Shown piece by piece: positions 20,305-28,201 of a stretch of DNA of 34,428 bases (its first letter is position 1; each line of letters starts with the position of its first letter). Origin of the DNA: JOPF133 sp052144935 (GTDB lineage Bacteria > Acidobacteriota > Terriglobia > Bryobacterales > Bryobacteraceae); NCBI GenBank assembly GCA_052144935.1, contig JBKQPR010000252.1:1-34428 (forward strand), written 5' to 3'. Below the pieces are notes generated by a model that saw nothing but the letters and a program-made list of their open reading frames with translations, was not told the origin of the DNA and ran no database searches. Position numbers and translations under genes: made by a program.

Positions 20305-22410
20305 CTACGGGGTCACGCTGACCGAAGTGGACTCGCTCTGTACGCGTCCGCCCTGTTCTACCGTCACGCGAGCCACGTATTCACCAGCGGGCAGCTTGGT
20401 GTATTGCAGGATAGGGAACGAGTTCAGCTCGTCGGGCGATCCGGCATCCGGCTTGGCCTGCGCTACAGCCTTTCCGTCGCGGAAGAACTCCACGGTGACT
20501 TGAGGCTTGATGGGCGCCGTCCGGCCGGCGCCCTGGTCCGGATAGACCACGAAGAACAGTGCGACGCCGGCGTCTGCGCTGGCCGATTGACTGAGCGCCG
20601 GAGTCACTTTGCCTCCCATGAATTCCAGTGGATTGCCCGGATCGCGAGGCGCCTCCAGCGGCTCGATGCTGTGCACCACTTCGACGCTGCTCACCGTGGT
20701 TTCCCCTGGTCTCGGCACCACCAGGGAAATGCGCTTGGTGCTGGTCCGGTTCCCTTCGGGATCGATCGCCACGGCTTCGATCGTATACCGCCCGGCGGCG
20801 GCTTCAAACGGCATCGTCAAAATCGTCTCGCCGCGCCGGAACTGCTCCAACTGTGTATCGGGGACGTCGCGGTCGATCTCACGGCTGACCTTGCCCACCA
20901 CCTGGCCACCGGCATCTTTGATGAGCGCGAGAAAAACGACGTGCACGCGAGCCTTGTGTGTGTTCCCGTCTTCACCAGTCGTGAGCCTTGCAATAGGGAC
21001 CGCGAAACTCATTTCGAAGCGGTACCCATTGCGCAAAGGTTTGAATCGCAAGGCGGCGGCGTGGAACCCGAAATCGTTGCGTGGCCCACCGTTCAGTAAG
21101 CGGAGGGCGGACAGCTCAAACGGCTGCAGTGCCTGGCCGTTTAACTCGGGCAGGGCGAAGTACCCGTCGCGCGTTTGTATGCGCAGGCTGGGGTCCGTCA
21201 CGGTGACCTTAATCTTCCGATACTTGCCGTCGTACTGGTTCGACACCGGCACGTATGAGATTTCGTAGTGTGTCCGCACATCCTCCATAATGCGCACCAT
21301 ATTCTTCTTGAAGTCGTTGGTGCTGAATACCGCGAACCCGCCGGTGCTCTCCGCCAATTCCGCCATGTTGAGCTGTACGTGAGCGGCGAAGGCCTGATCC
21401 AGTACGTCAAAATCACGGTGGGCCGATTGCACCAGGCCAGCGGTCGCCCCATTGGAGGTAGACAGAGTCAGCCCGCGGACATCGATGCAGTAGAACGTCA
21501 CATTGCCGCGATTGGCTGCGCCGATCACTGTCCGCACGAAATCGTGACGGCCGGGCGGGTCCACCAGACCGTCCGAAAGGTACAGCACCGTCTTGCGCCC
21601 CGGCAGCGCGGACTCGTAACGGACGATCTGCAGCAACGCATCCCACGTGTTCGTGCCGGCGATGTCGTCCACCATCCCCCTTTGGCTGGTGATCAACCTC
21701 GCCAGCCACGTCTGGGACTCCGAAAACGGATTAGTGGCCGCGGAACTCATCGAAAAGTCGGGCGTGTGTGTTAAGTCGATGCCCGGGTTGACGGACACCC
21801 CAGCCCGGCCGGCAGTGATGGTGTAATCGGTCTCGTTCAAAACGTTGCCGGACGCGGCTGCGAGTTCCGCCGCAGTACCGTTGACGGCCTTGCGTACGGC
21901 TGCCCTGAGCGCCGCGCGATCGTTGGTAAATCCGTGGATGGCGTTCAGGCGGAAATTTAACCGAAAGATGGCGGCTTGGGTATCGTCCTGAAACTCCTGA
22001 TCGAGGAAATCGGTGGCGGCATCCAACGCGTTTTGCCTGGAGCCGGCGCCCATCTGATCGAAAACGATGGAAACGAAATTCGGCTCCCGTGCGGAGATCG
22101 GCTGGGCCGCAATCGGTCCGCTAACTGGGTTGGGAGGCGCAGGGATGAGGCTCGCCTCGCGTCCTCCGACCAAACGAAACGACCGGATGGTCTGCGGCAC
22201 GCCATCTTCGCTGATGGTGAAATCCGAGGCCTTGAGCTTGGTTGCCAGTGACAGGTTCTTGCGCCGTGCCACCACGTCCAGTACGACTTCGCGAACGTTG
22301 CTGCGGATGATGGTACCGGCAGCGTCCGGAAGCTGCGACTCCTGGGGCGGCAAGATGGTGGCCAACAAGGCGAATCCGAGGGCTGCGAGGCAGCGACAGG
22401 ACGGGCGCAT
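20305..22410 (-). CDS. VWFA-domain protein, acidobacterial type
   Basis: Secreted protein of 701 residues, matching the VWFA-related acidobacterial family (TIGR03436-like). After a signal peptide (CLAALGFALLATILPP) comes the typical leader domain VREVVLDVVARRKNLSLATKLKASDFTISEDGVPQTIRSF. The VWA domain starts at FVSIVFDQMGAGSRQNA (degenerate MIDAS, D-x-M-x-G-S) and includes GRKTVLYLSDGLVDPPGRHDF and VTFYCIDVRGLTLST. The C-terminal half is beta-rich with repeated strand patterns and no known catalytic motif. These proteins are abundant in Solibacter-like genomes, with unknown function. It begins 63 nt after clpC, preceded by a TACAAT box and AGGGGTGGG. Confidence 0.85.
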   Translation of the reverse strand: MRPSCRCLAALGFALLATILPPQESQLPDAAGTIIRSNVREVVLDVVARRKNLSLATKLKASDFTISEDGVPQTIRSFRLVGGREASLIPAPPNPVSGPIAAQPISAREPNFVSIVFDQMGAGSRQNALDAATDFLDQEFQDDTQAAIFRLNFRLNAIHGFTNDRAALRAAVRKAVNGTAAELAAASGNVLNETDYTITAGRAGVSVNPGIDLTHTPDFSMSSAATNPFSESQTWLARLITSQRGMVDDIAGTNTWDALLQIVRYESALPGRKTVLYLSDGLVDPPGRHDFVRTVIGAANRGNVTFYCIDVRGLTLSTSNGATAGLVQSAHRDFDVLDQAFAAHVQLNMAELAESTGGFAVFSTNDFKKNMVRIMEDVRTHYEISYVPVSNQYDGKYRKIKVTVTDPSLRIQTRDGYFALPELNGQALQPFELSALRLLNGGPRNDFGFHAAALRFKPLRNGYRFEMSFAVPIARLTTGEDGNTHKARVHVVFLALIKDAGGQVVGKVSREIDRDVPDTQLEQFRRGETILTMPFEAAAGRYTIEAVAIDPEGNRTSTKRISLVVPRPGETTVSSVEVVHSIEPLEAPRDPGNPLEFMGGKVTPALSQSASADAGVALFFVVYPDQGAGRTAPIKPQVTVEFFRDGKAVAQAKPDAGSPDELNSFPILQYTKLPAGEYVARVTVEQGGRVQSESTSVSVTP

Positions 22411-22425
22411 GCGTACCCACCCCTA

Positions 22426-22431
22426 ATTGTA
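22426..22431 (-). promoter_or_regulatory. Candidate -10 box of the VWFA gene
   Basis: TACAAT on the minus strand lies 15 nt before the ATG at 22410, with a purine-rich AGGGGTGGG between. It suggests a promoter separate from clpC. Confidence 0.35.
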
Positions 22432-22473
22432 CGGCCATGCGGCCCAGCCGGCTTGGCGCTTTCCCAACGAACC

Positions 22474-24951
22474 TCAGAACGTGTACAGCAGCGTGCCGGC
22501 CGCGACTTCGGAAGGCGCGCCGGCGGTGACGGTGGCTTCCCCTTCGGGCGTGATGGCGCGGTAGAAGATGCCGGTGTCGCCCAGGTAAACCTCCAGCTCC
22601 GCGGGGCGGGGAAGAGTGCCCTGAATCAGCGACTCCGACAGCGGATCCTCGATGTACTTCTGCAGCGCCCGCCGCAGGGGCCTCGCGCCGTAGCTGCGGT
22701 CGCCGCAAGTCTTCTCCAGAATGTACTTCGCGGCGTCCGGCGCCAGCCGGATCTTCACCTGCTTGGCCACCAGGTTGGAGTTCACCTGGAAGACCATCAG
22801 ATCGATGATCTTGATCAGATCGTCGTCGGTGAGCGAGCTGAAGAGGATGATTTCGTCCAACCGGTTGAGAAACTCCGGGTTGAACGCCTTCTTCACTTCT
22901 CCGCGCACCATGTCCTCCAGCTTCGAGGGGATGCCTTCGCCCTGCGGCGCCGAAAAGCCCAGGTGCCCGCGCTTCTCCAGGAAACGCGCGCCCAGGTTGG
23001 AGGTCATGATGATGATGGTGTTCTTGAAGTCCACCTGGTTGCCCAGGCCGTCGGTCAACTGGCCGTCTTCGAACACCTGCAACAGGATGTTGTAAATGTC
23101 CGGGTGGGCCTTCTCGATTTCATCCAGCAGAATGATGGAATATGGGTTGCGCTTGACCCGCTCGGTCAACTGGCCGCCTTCTTCGTAGCCCACGTATCCG
23201 GGAGGCGAACCGATCAGCTTGGAAACCGAATGCTTCTCCATGTACTCGGACATGTCGAAGCGCACCAGGCTCTTCTCGCTGCCGAACAGGAAACCCGCCA
23301 GGGCGCGCGCCACCTCGGTTTTGCCGACGCCGGTGGGTCCCAGGAACAGGAAACTCCCGGCCGGCCGGTTGCTGGCCTTCAATCCCGCGCGCGAACGGCG
23401 GATGGCCCGCGCCAGGGCGGAAATGGCCCTCTCCTGGCTGATCACGCGTTTGTGCAGCTCTTCTTCGATGCGCAGCAGCTTGGTGATCTCTTCTTCCTTG
23501 ATGGAGGTCATCGGCACGCCGGTCCAGCGCGCCACCACGTCCTCGATATCGTCCTTGGTCACGCAGCCCGTGGAAGAATCGTCCAGGTTGTACTTTTCGC
23601 GAAGCTGGCGCATGTGCTCGCGCTCTTTGCGCTCCTCGTCGGAGTAGAAGCGGGCCTTCTCGAACTCGTGGTTGGCAATGGCATTCTCCATGCGGTGCAC
23701 GATGAACTTGATGCGCTTCTGAATGTCGGCCAGGTCGGCCGGCAAGGTGGTCTGGCGCAGCTTCACGCGGGCGCCGGCCTCGTCGATGAGATCGATCGCC
23801 TTGTCGGGCAGGAAGCGGTCCGGTATGTAGCGGCTGGAGGTGTACACGGCGGTCTCGATGGCGTCGTCGGTGTAGGCTACGGCGTGGAACTTCTCGTAGC
23901 GGTCCTTGATGCCGAACAGGATCTTTACGGCGTCGGTTTCGCTGGGCGGCGGCACCTTGACGGCCTGGAAGCGGCGCTCCAGGGAACGGTCCTTCTCGAT
24001 GGACTTGCGGAACTCGGAAGGGGTGGTGGCGCCAATGCACTGGATCTCGCCGCGCGACAGGGCCGGCTTCAGGATGTTGGCGGCATCCAACGATCCCTCG
24101 GCCGAACCCGCGCCGACCAGCGTATGCAGCTCGTCGATGAAGATGATGGCGTTCTGGTTTTCCATCAGCTCCTTCATGATGGTCTTGAGGCGCTCCTCGA
24201 ACTGGCCGCGGTACTTGGTGCCGGCCACAATCAGCGAAAGGTCCAACGCCAGAATGCGCTTATCCGCCAGGAACGAGGGCACGTCGCCCTCGGCGATGCG
24301 CTGCGCGAGGCCCTCCACAATGGCCGTCTTCCCCACGCCCGGCTCGCCGATCAGCACCGGGTTGTTCTTGGTGCGGCGGCACAGAATCTGGACCACCCGC
24401 TCTAGTTCGTAATCGCGTCCGATGAGCGGGTCCAGGGTGTTGTCCATGGCGGCCTGGGTGAGATCGCGGCTGAACTCGGCCAGCAGCGAACTCTCCTTGG
24501 GGCGCGCGGACGCCACCTTTTCACTCTGCGAACGCGCCAACTCCTCGCGGATGGTGGAGAGCCGCAGCCCCCGCTCGTGTAAAATCTCCGCCGCGAAGCA
24601 CTTTTCCTCGCGCAAAAGGCCCAGCAGCAGATGTTCGGTCCCAATGTGCTTGTGGTTCAGGCGCTCGGCCTCTTCGGCGCCGTACGCCAGGACGCGCTTG
24701 CACTCGTGGCTGAGGGGCAGATCCACGGAAGTAGAGACCTTTTCGCGGATGGTTGTGTGCCCTTCGATCTGCTTGCGGATGGACTCCACCGCGGCGTGCG
24801 AACGCAGGAACCGGTTCGCCAGCGCCTTGTCTTCCCGCAGCAGTCCGAGGAGCAGGTGTTCGGTTTCGATGTAGGGACTGCCGAACTGGCTGGCCTCGTA
24901 CCGGGCGAAGAAGATCACCCTTCGCGCCTTCTCCGTGTAACGCTCGAACAT
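22474..24951 (-). CDS. clpC: ATP-dependent Clp protease ATPase subunit ClpC
   Basis: Hsp100 unfoldase of 825 residues, feeding substrates to ClpP. Two Clp_N repeats (ETEHLLLGLLREDKALA and GTEHLLLGLLREEKCFA) open the protein. The first AAA+ module has Walker A GEPGVGKT at 202-209 and Walker B IIFIDELHTLVGAG. A middle coiled coil with ERKEREHMRQLREKYNLDD follows, and the second AAA+ module has GPTGVGKT at 538-545 and ILLDEIEKAH. The D2-small domain ends the protein. Size and layout are ClpC rather than ClpB, whose middle domain is longer. AGGGGG precedes the ATG. It begins 21 nt after the lolD-like gene, so the two may be cotranscribed. Confidence 0.95.
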   Translation of the reverse strand: MFERYTEKARRVIFFARYEASQFGSPYIETEHLLLGLLREDKALANRFLRSHAAVESIRKQIEGHTTIREKVSTSVDLPLSHECKRVLAYGAEEAERLNHKHIGTEHLLLGLLREEKCFAAEILHERGLRLSTIREELARSQSEKVASARPKESSLLAEFSRDLTQAAMDNTLDPLIGRDYELERVVQILCRRTKNNPVLIGEPGVGKTAIVEGLAQRIAEGDVPSFLADKRILALDLSLIVAGTKYRGQFEERLKTIMKELMENQNAIIFIDELHTLVGAGSAEGSLDAANILKPALSRGEIQCIGATTPSEFRKSIEKDRSLERRFQAVKVPPPSETDAVKILFGIKDRYEKFHAVAYTDDAIETAVYTSSRYIPDRFLPDKAIDLIDEAGARVKLRQTTLPADLADIQKRIKFIVHRMENAIANHEFEKARFYSDEERKEREHMRQLREKYNLDDSSTGCVTKDDIEDVVARWTGVPMTSIKEEEITKLLRIEEELHKRVISQERAISALARAIRRSRAGLKASNRPAGSFLFLGPTGVGKTEVARALAGFLFGSEKSLVRFDMSEYMEKHSVSKLIGSPPGYVGYEEGGQLTERVKRNPYSIILLDEIEKAHPDIYNILLQVFEDGQLTDGLGNQVDFKNTIIIMTSNLGARFLEKRGHLGFSAPQGEGIPSKLEDMVRGEVKKAFNPEFLNRLDEIILFSSLTDDDLIKIIDLMVFQVNSNLVAKQVKIRLAPDAAKYILEKTCGDRSYGARPLRRALQKYIEDPLSESLIQGTLPRPAELEVYLGDTGIFYRAITPEGEATVTAGAPSEVAAGTLLYTF

Positions 24952-24972
24952 AGAATGCGACGCCCCCTATGA

Positions 24973-25695
24973 CTAAAGATACTCCGGTCTGCCGCCGGGA
25001 TGCGAACCGGAAGTTTGGCCAGGTACCAAGCCGCCTTTTTCAAGGCTCAGTACCCGGGTGCAACGCTGTGCAAACGACAAATTATGAGTGACGAAGACCG
25101 ACGTGAGCTGATGGGACTGGTGCAAGCCTTCGAGGAGTTCGAAAATCATCTCGCCGGTCCGGAAGTCGAGATTCCCTGTCGGTTCGTCGGCCAGCAGCAC
25201 CGACGGCTTTCCAACCAAAGCGCGGGCCAGAACCACGCGCTGCTGCTCCCCTCCCGACAATTCGCCGGCGCGATGCCACGCCCGCTCACGAAGCCCAACT
25301 TCATCCAACCTCGCTTCCGATTCCAGGGCCGCGCGCGCATGCGGTTCTCCCCGGATCAGCAACGGCATCATCACGTTCTCTAATGCCGTAAACTCAGGCA
25401 GGAGATAGTGAATTTGCCAGACGAACCCAATTTCCCGGTTGCGGAACTCCGCCCGTTCCGAATCAGCGAGACCTGAAATCTGTTTACTTCCGTAGTATAT
25501 CGTACCCTCGGAAGGCGTGTCCAGACCGCCCAAAAGGTGCAGCAGAGTGGATTTTCCGGCGCCCGATTCGCCCACCAGCGCCAGCATTTCCCCGCGCTCC
25601 ACATCCAACGAAAGACCGGCGAACACCACCAGGTCCGCCGATCCCGACCGGTACACTTTAGAGACGTTGCAGGCGCGAATGTAGGGATCGGACAT
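24973..25695 (-). CDS. lolD: ABC transporter ATP-binding protein, LolD/MacB-like
   Basis: ATPase of 240 residues, of the group that powers lipoprotein release (LolCDE) or MacB-type export. It has Walker A GESGAGKST at 42-50, a Q-loop in GFVWQIHYLLPEFTALENV, the signature LSGGEQQR, Walker B VLLADEPTGNLD and the H-loop VFVTHNLSF. The YLLPEFTALENV pattern and length are LolD-like. No permease gene is adjacent, so its partner must be elsewhere. Start ATG at 25695 gives MSDPYIRACNV; seven earlier in-frame codons are possible. A TATCGT box 9 nt before the ATG may be its promoter. Confidence 0.88.
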   Translation of the reverse strand: MSDPYIRACNVSKVYRSGSADLVVFAGLSLDVERGEMLALVGESGAGKSTLLHLLGGLDTPSEGTIYYGSKQISGLADSERAEFRNREIGFVWQIHYLLPEFTALENVMMPLLIRGEPHARAALESEARLDEVGLRERAWHRAGELSGGEQQRVVLARALVGKPSVLLADEPTGNLDFRTGEMIFELLEGLHQSHQLTSVFVTHNLSFAQRCTRVLSLEKGGLVPGQTSGSHPGGRPEYL

Positions 25696-25704
25696 TAAGA
25701 ATTT

Positions 25705-25710
25705 ACGATA
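25705..25710 (-). promoter_or_regulatory. Candidate -10 box of the lolD-clpC unit
   Basis: TATCGT on the minus strand (context gcgcTATCGT) ends 9 nt before the ATG at 25695, the same spacing as at tolC. No Shine-Dalgarno fits between. Confidence 0.35.
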
Positions 25711-25905
25711 GCGCAAAGCAGCCGGGCGTTACGCAAGAGGCGAAGAGCCCCGAAAGCGCAGCGCCCCGGCCTGTTTTCCCGCTAAACTGGGCGGGCGCCA
25801 TTCCCGGCGCCACGCTACCCGCGGGACACCATTTCGGCGCGCCTCAGTGCGCCTGAGCCTTGAATGCCTGTGGCCGCAGGATGTAAGCTGAAGTCGGGGT
25901 TCTCC

Positions 25906-26133
25906 ATGGACAGCCAGGTGACGGACGCGATCTACACGGGAGGAGTGCTGAAGCCGCTGGGCAGAGTGTCGCTGCGCGAGTCGGAGCATGTTCGGCTGAC
26001 CATCGAGCGGAAGAATTTGGCGGAGCCGGACCGGCAGGCCGCCTTATCGCGGCTGCGCGTGGGCATCGATGAGATGCAGTTCTTCCTCTCCGGACCTCTG
26101 CCGTCTCGTGACGAGCTGCATGACGGCGTTTGA
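25906..26133 (+). CDS. Antitoxin-like protein, DUF104/AF2212 type
   Basis: Small protein of 75 residues beginning MDSQVTDAIYTGGVLKPLG. The pattern AIYxxGVLKPL...L.E...VRLTIE is that of DUF104 (AF2212-like) proteins, which pair with PIN-domain toxins. The C-terminal extension (about 40-75) is a helix-rich stretch likely to contact the toxin. The start at 25906 is chosen for the family N-terminus; an earlier in-frame ATG exists at 25864. It overlaps the PIN gene by 14 nt, the usual toxin-antitoxin arrangement. Confidence 0.75.
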   Translation: MDSQVTDAIYTGGVLKPLGRVSLRESEHVRLTIERKNLAEPDRQAALSRLRVGIDEMQFFLSGPLPSRDELHDGV

Positions 26134-26524
26134 CACGAACGTTCTGATCTATAGTTGCGATCACGCCGATGCGCGGCGGCAGGAGCGTGCGATAGAGGTT
26201 CTTGCCGCCGCCCCGGATGGCGTATTGCTATGGCAAGTCGCGGCTGAATTCGTGGCAGCCTCCAGAAAACTGGCATCGCAGGGGTTTACCCCCGCACACG
26301 CATGGGCCCGGCTGCACGATTTCATGGACGTGCTCCAGCTCGTGGTTCCTTCGCCGAAGGTTTTCGATATCGCGCAATCCCTGCACCGGGACCAGGGTCT
26401 GGCGTTCTGGGACGCAATGATTATCGCAGCCTGCATGGATTGCGGAGTGCGGACTCTTTATTCGGAAGACCTGCCAGGCAGGGCGCTGGGCGCTCAGATC
26501 CGGATCGTAAATCCGTTTCGCTGA
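26120..26524 (+). CDS. PIN-domain toxin, VapC-like ribonuclease
   Basis: PIN-domain protein of 134 residues, predicted to be a Mg-dependent RNase. All four acidic active-site positions are visible: Asp5 (AFDTNVLIY), Glu43 (VAAEFVAAS), Asp98 (AFWDAMIIAA) and Asp117 (LYSEDL). Overall length and order fit VapC-type toxins. The ATG at 26120 overlaps the antitoxin gene end. Because the active site is intact the toxin is probably functional and held in check by the upstream protein. The target RNA cannot be inferred. Confidence 0.88.
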   Translation: MTAFDTNVLIYSCDHADARRQERAIEVLAAAPDGVLLWQVAAEFVAASRKLASQGFTPAHAWARLHDFMDVLQLVVPSPKVFDIAQSLHRDQGLAFWDAMIIAACMDCGVRTLYSEDLPGRALGAQIRIVNPFR

Positions 26525-26561
26525 TGCGCGGCACTGGGCTGATCCTGGCAGCCCTGGCTCC

Positions 26562-26570
26562 TGCTATGCT
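26562..26570 (+). promoter_or_regulatory. Extended -10 box of the alpha-galactosidase gene
   Basis: TGCTATGCT (TG-N-TATGCT) ends 16 nt before the ATG at 26587. It parallels the box of the enolase-superfamily gene and lies just after the toxin stop. Confidence 0.35.
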
Positions 26571-26586
26571 GGGTTACCGGGGCCTT

Positions 26587-28089
26587 ATGCAACTCCGCCG
26601 CCTTTCGCTCGCTTCCTTCCTTCTCGCCTCCGCCTCTTTCGCCGCCGACCTGACCGGAAACTGGGTGGCCGCCAATCCGGGCTCGGATGGCGTCACCCGC
26701 AAGACGTATTTCGATCTCAAACAGGACGGCGGCCGCATCACCGGCCACATCCGCGTCACGCAGTTCTACTACGCGATCAAGGAGAGCACCGGCGGACCCG
26801 ACGGCTTCACCCTCACCGGCAGCATGATGGACACCGGCCACAAAGAGCGCACCGTCAAATACGAGGGCAAGCTCGATGGCGACACGCTGCGCATCGGCAC
26901 GCGCCGCAATGCCACTGCGCCGCTCAGCGAGCTGGTGGCCCATCGCGCTCCCGCGGGCGAGGGCGCTTATCCGGCCCGCATCGCGCTGCCGGCTCTCCAC
27001 AAGGTGCCCGACAACGGCCTGGCCAAGACGCCGCCCATGGGCTGGAACAGTTGGAACAAGTTCGCCGGCCGCGTGGACGACGCTTCCGTGCGCGGCATGG
27101 CCGACGCCATGGTCTTCAGCGGCATGAAGGACGCCGGCTACATCTACATCAACATCGACGACACCTGGGAAGGCGAGCGCGACGCGCAGGGCAACATCAC
27201 CTCCAACAAGAAGTTTCCCGACATGAAGGCGCTCTCGGATTACGTCCATTCGAAAGGCCTCAAACTCGGCATCTACTCTTCCCCCGGACCCAATACCTGC
27301 GCCGGCTATGAAGGCACCTACGGCCACGAGGAGCAGGACGCGCGCACCTGGGCCACCTGGGGCATCGACTACCTGAAATACGATTGGTGCGCCGCCCGCA
27401 ACATTTACACCGACGAAGAAATGCAGGCCGTCTACCAGAAGATGGGCGATGCCTTGCGCGCCGCCGGACGGCCGATCGTCTACAGCCTCTGCCAGTATGG
27501 CTTCGCGGACGTCTGGAAGTGGGGCCCCGAGGTGGGCGGGAATCTCTGGCGCACCACCGGCGACATCCGCGACGCCTACGATTCCATGGAGCACATCGGT
27601 TTCGCCCAGGACGAGCACGCGCCTTTCGCCAGGCCCGGCCACTGGAACGATCCCGACATGCTGGAAATCGGCAACGGGGGGATGAACGACGCCGAATATC
27701 AGACCCACATGAGCCTCTGGTCGATCCTGGCCGCGCCGCTGCTGGCGGGCAACGACCTGCGCAACATGCCGGCCTCGATCGGCGCCATCCTGATGAACCG
27801 CGAGGCGATCGCCGTGGATCAGGACGGGTTGGGAAAGCAAGGCCACCGGGTATGGCAATCGGGCGAGCAGGAGATCTGGGTGCGCGACCTGGCGGCCGGC
27901 GACCGCGCCGTGGCGGTCTTCAACCACGCCGCTGGGGCTGCCCAAGTCAACGTCAAATGGGCCGATCTGGGGATTCGGAAGCCCTCCCAAGCCCGCGACC
28001 TGTGGGCGCACAAAGACCAGACCCTCCAGGGAGAGTCACAATCGGTGACCGTCCCGGCCCACGGCGTGGCCCTGTGGCGGGTGAAGTGA
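26587..28089 (+). CDS. Secreted GH27 alpha-galactosidase
   Basis: Glycoside hydrolase of 500 residues, predicted to release terminal alpha-galactose from oligo- or polysaccharides outside the cytoplasm. A signal peptide (MQLRRLSLASFLLASASFA) is followed by a beta-rich N-terminal domain (about 20-135, LTGNWVAA...GGRITGHIRV), then the GH27 barrel from about residue 150 (PPMGWNSWNKFAG). The nucleophile Asp266 lies in YLKYDWCAA and the acid/base Asp326 in WRTTGDIRD. HWNDPDMLEIGNGGM and SLWSILAAPLLAGNDLR are further GH27 hallmarks, and a C-terminal beta domain ends the protein. Monocistronic, with a hairpin terminator 45 nt after the stop. Confidence 0.92.
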   Translation: MQLRRLSLASFLLASASFAADLTGNWVAANPGSDGVTRKTYFDLKQDGGRITGHIRVTQFYYAIKESTGGPDGFTLTGSMMDTGHKERTVKYEGKLDGDTLRIGTRRNATAPLSELVAHRAPAGEGAYPARIALPALHKVPDNGLAKTPPMGWNSWNKFAGRVDDASVRGMADAMVFSGMKDAGYIYINIDDTWEGERDAQGNITSNKKFPDMKALSDYVHSKGLKLGIYSSPGPNTCAGYEGTYGHEEQDARTWATWGIDYLKYDWCAARNIYTDEEMQAVYQKMGDALRAAGRPIVYSLCQYGFADVWKWGPEVGGNLWRTTGDIRDAYDSMEHIGFAQDEHAPFARPGHWNDPDMLEIGNGGMNDAEYQTHMSLWSILAAPLLAGNDLRNMPASIGAILMNREAIAVDQDGLGKQGHRVWQSGEQEIWVRDLAAGDRAVAVFNHAAGAAQVNVKWADLGIRKPSQARDLWAHKDQTLQGESQSVTVPAHGVALWRVK

Positions 28090-28133
28090 GAACACCCGCT
28101 CCTTCTTAGTTAAGGCGAATTAAGGCGGGAAGA

Positions 28134-28165
28134 ATTATGGGCTGCTAGGCCCAGCGGCCCATAAT
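28134..28165. terminator. Hairpin terminator between convergent genes
   Basis: attatgggctgct (28134-28146) pairs with agcggcccataat (28153-28165) over 13 bp with one G-U pair and a 6-nt loop. Plus-strand cttTctct follows; on the minus strand the hairpin is followed by TCTT. It separates the convergent alpha-galactosidase and NRAMP genes and probably serves both. The T-runs are weak. Confidence 0.65.
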
Positions 28166-28201
28166 CTTTCTCTCACCCTCTGACGGAGCGGATGCGCAAT
28201 C

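Noticed and set aside
24973..25695. A complete LolCDE system
   Set aside because: Only the ATPase is present; neither neighbour encodes a permease.
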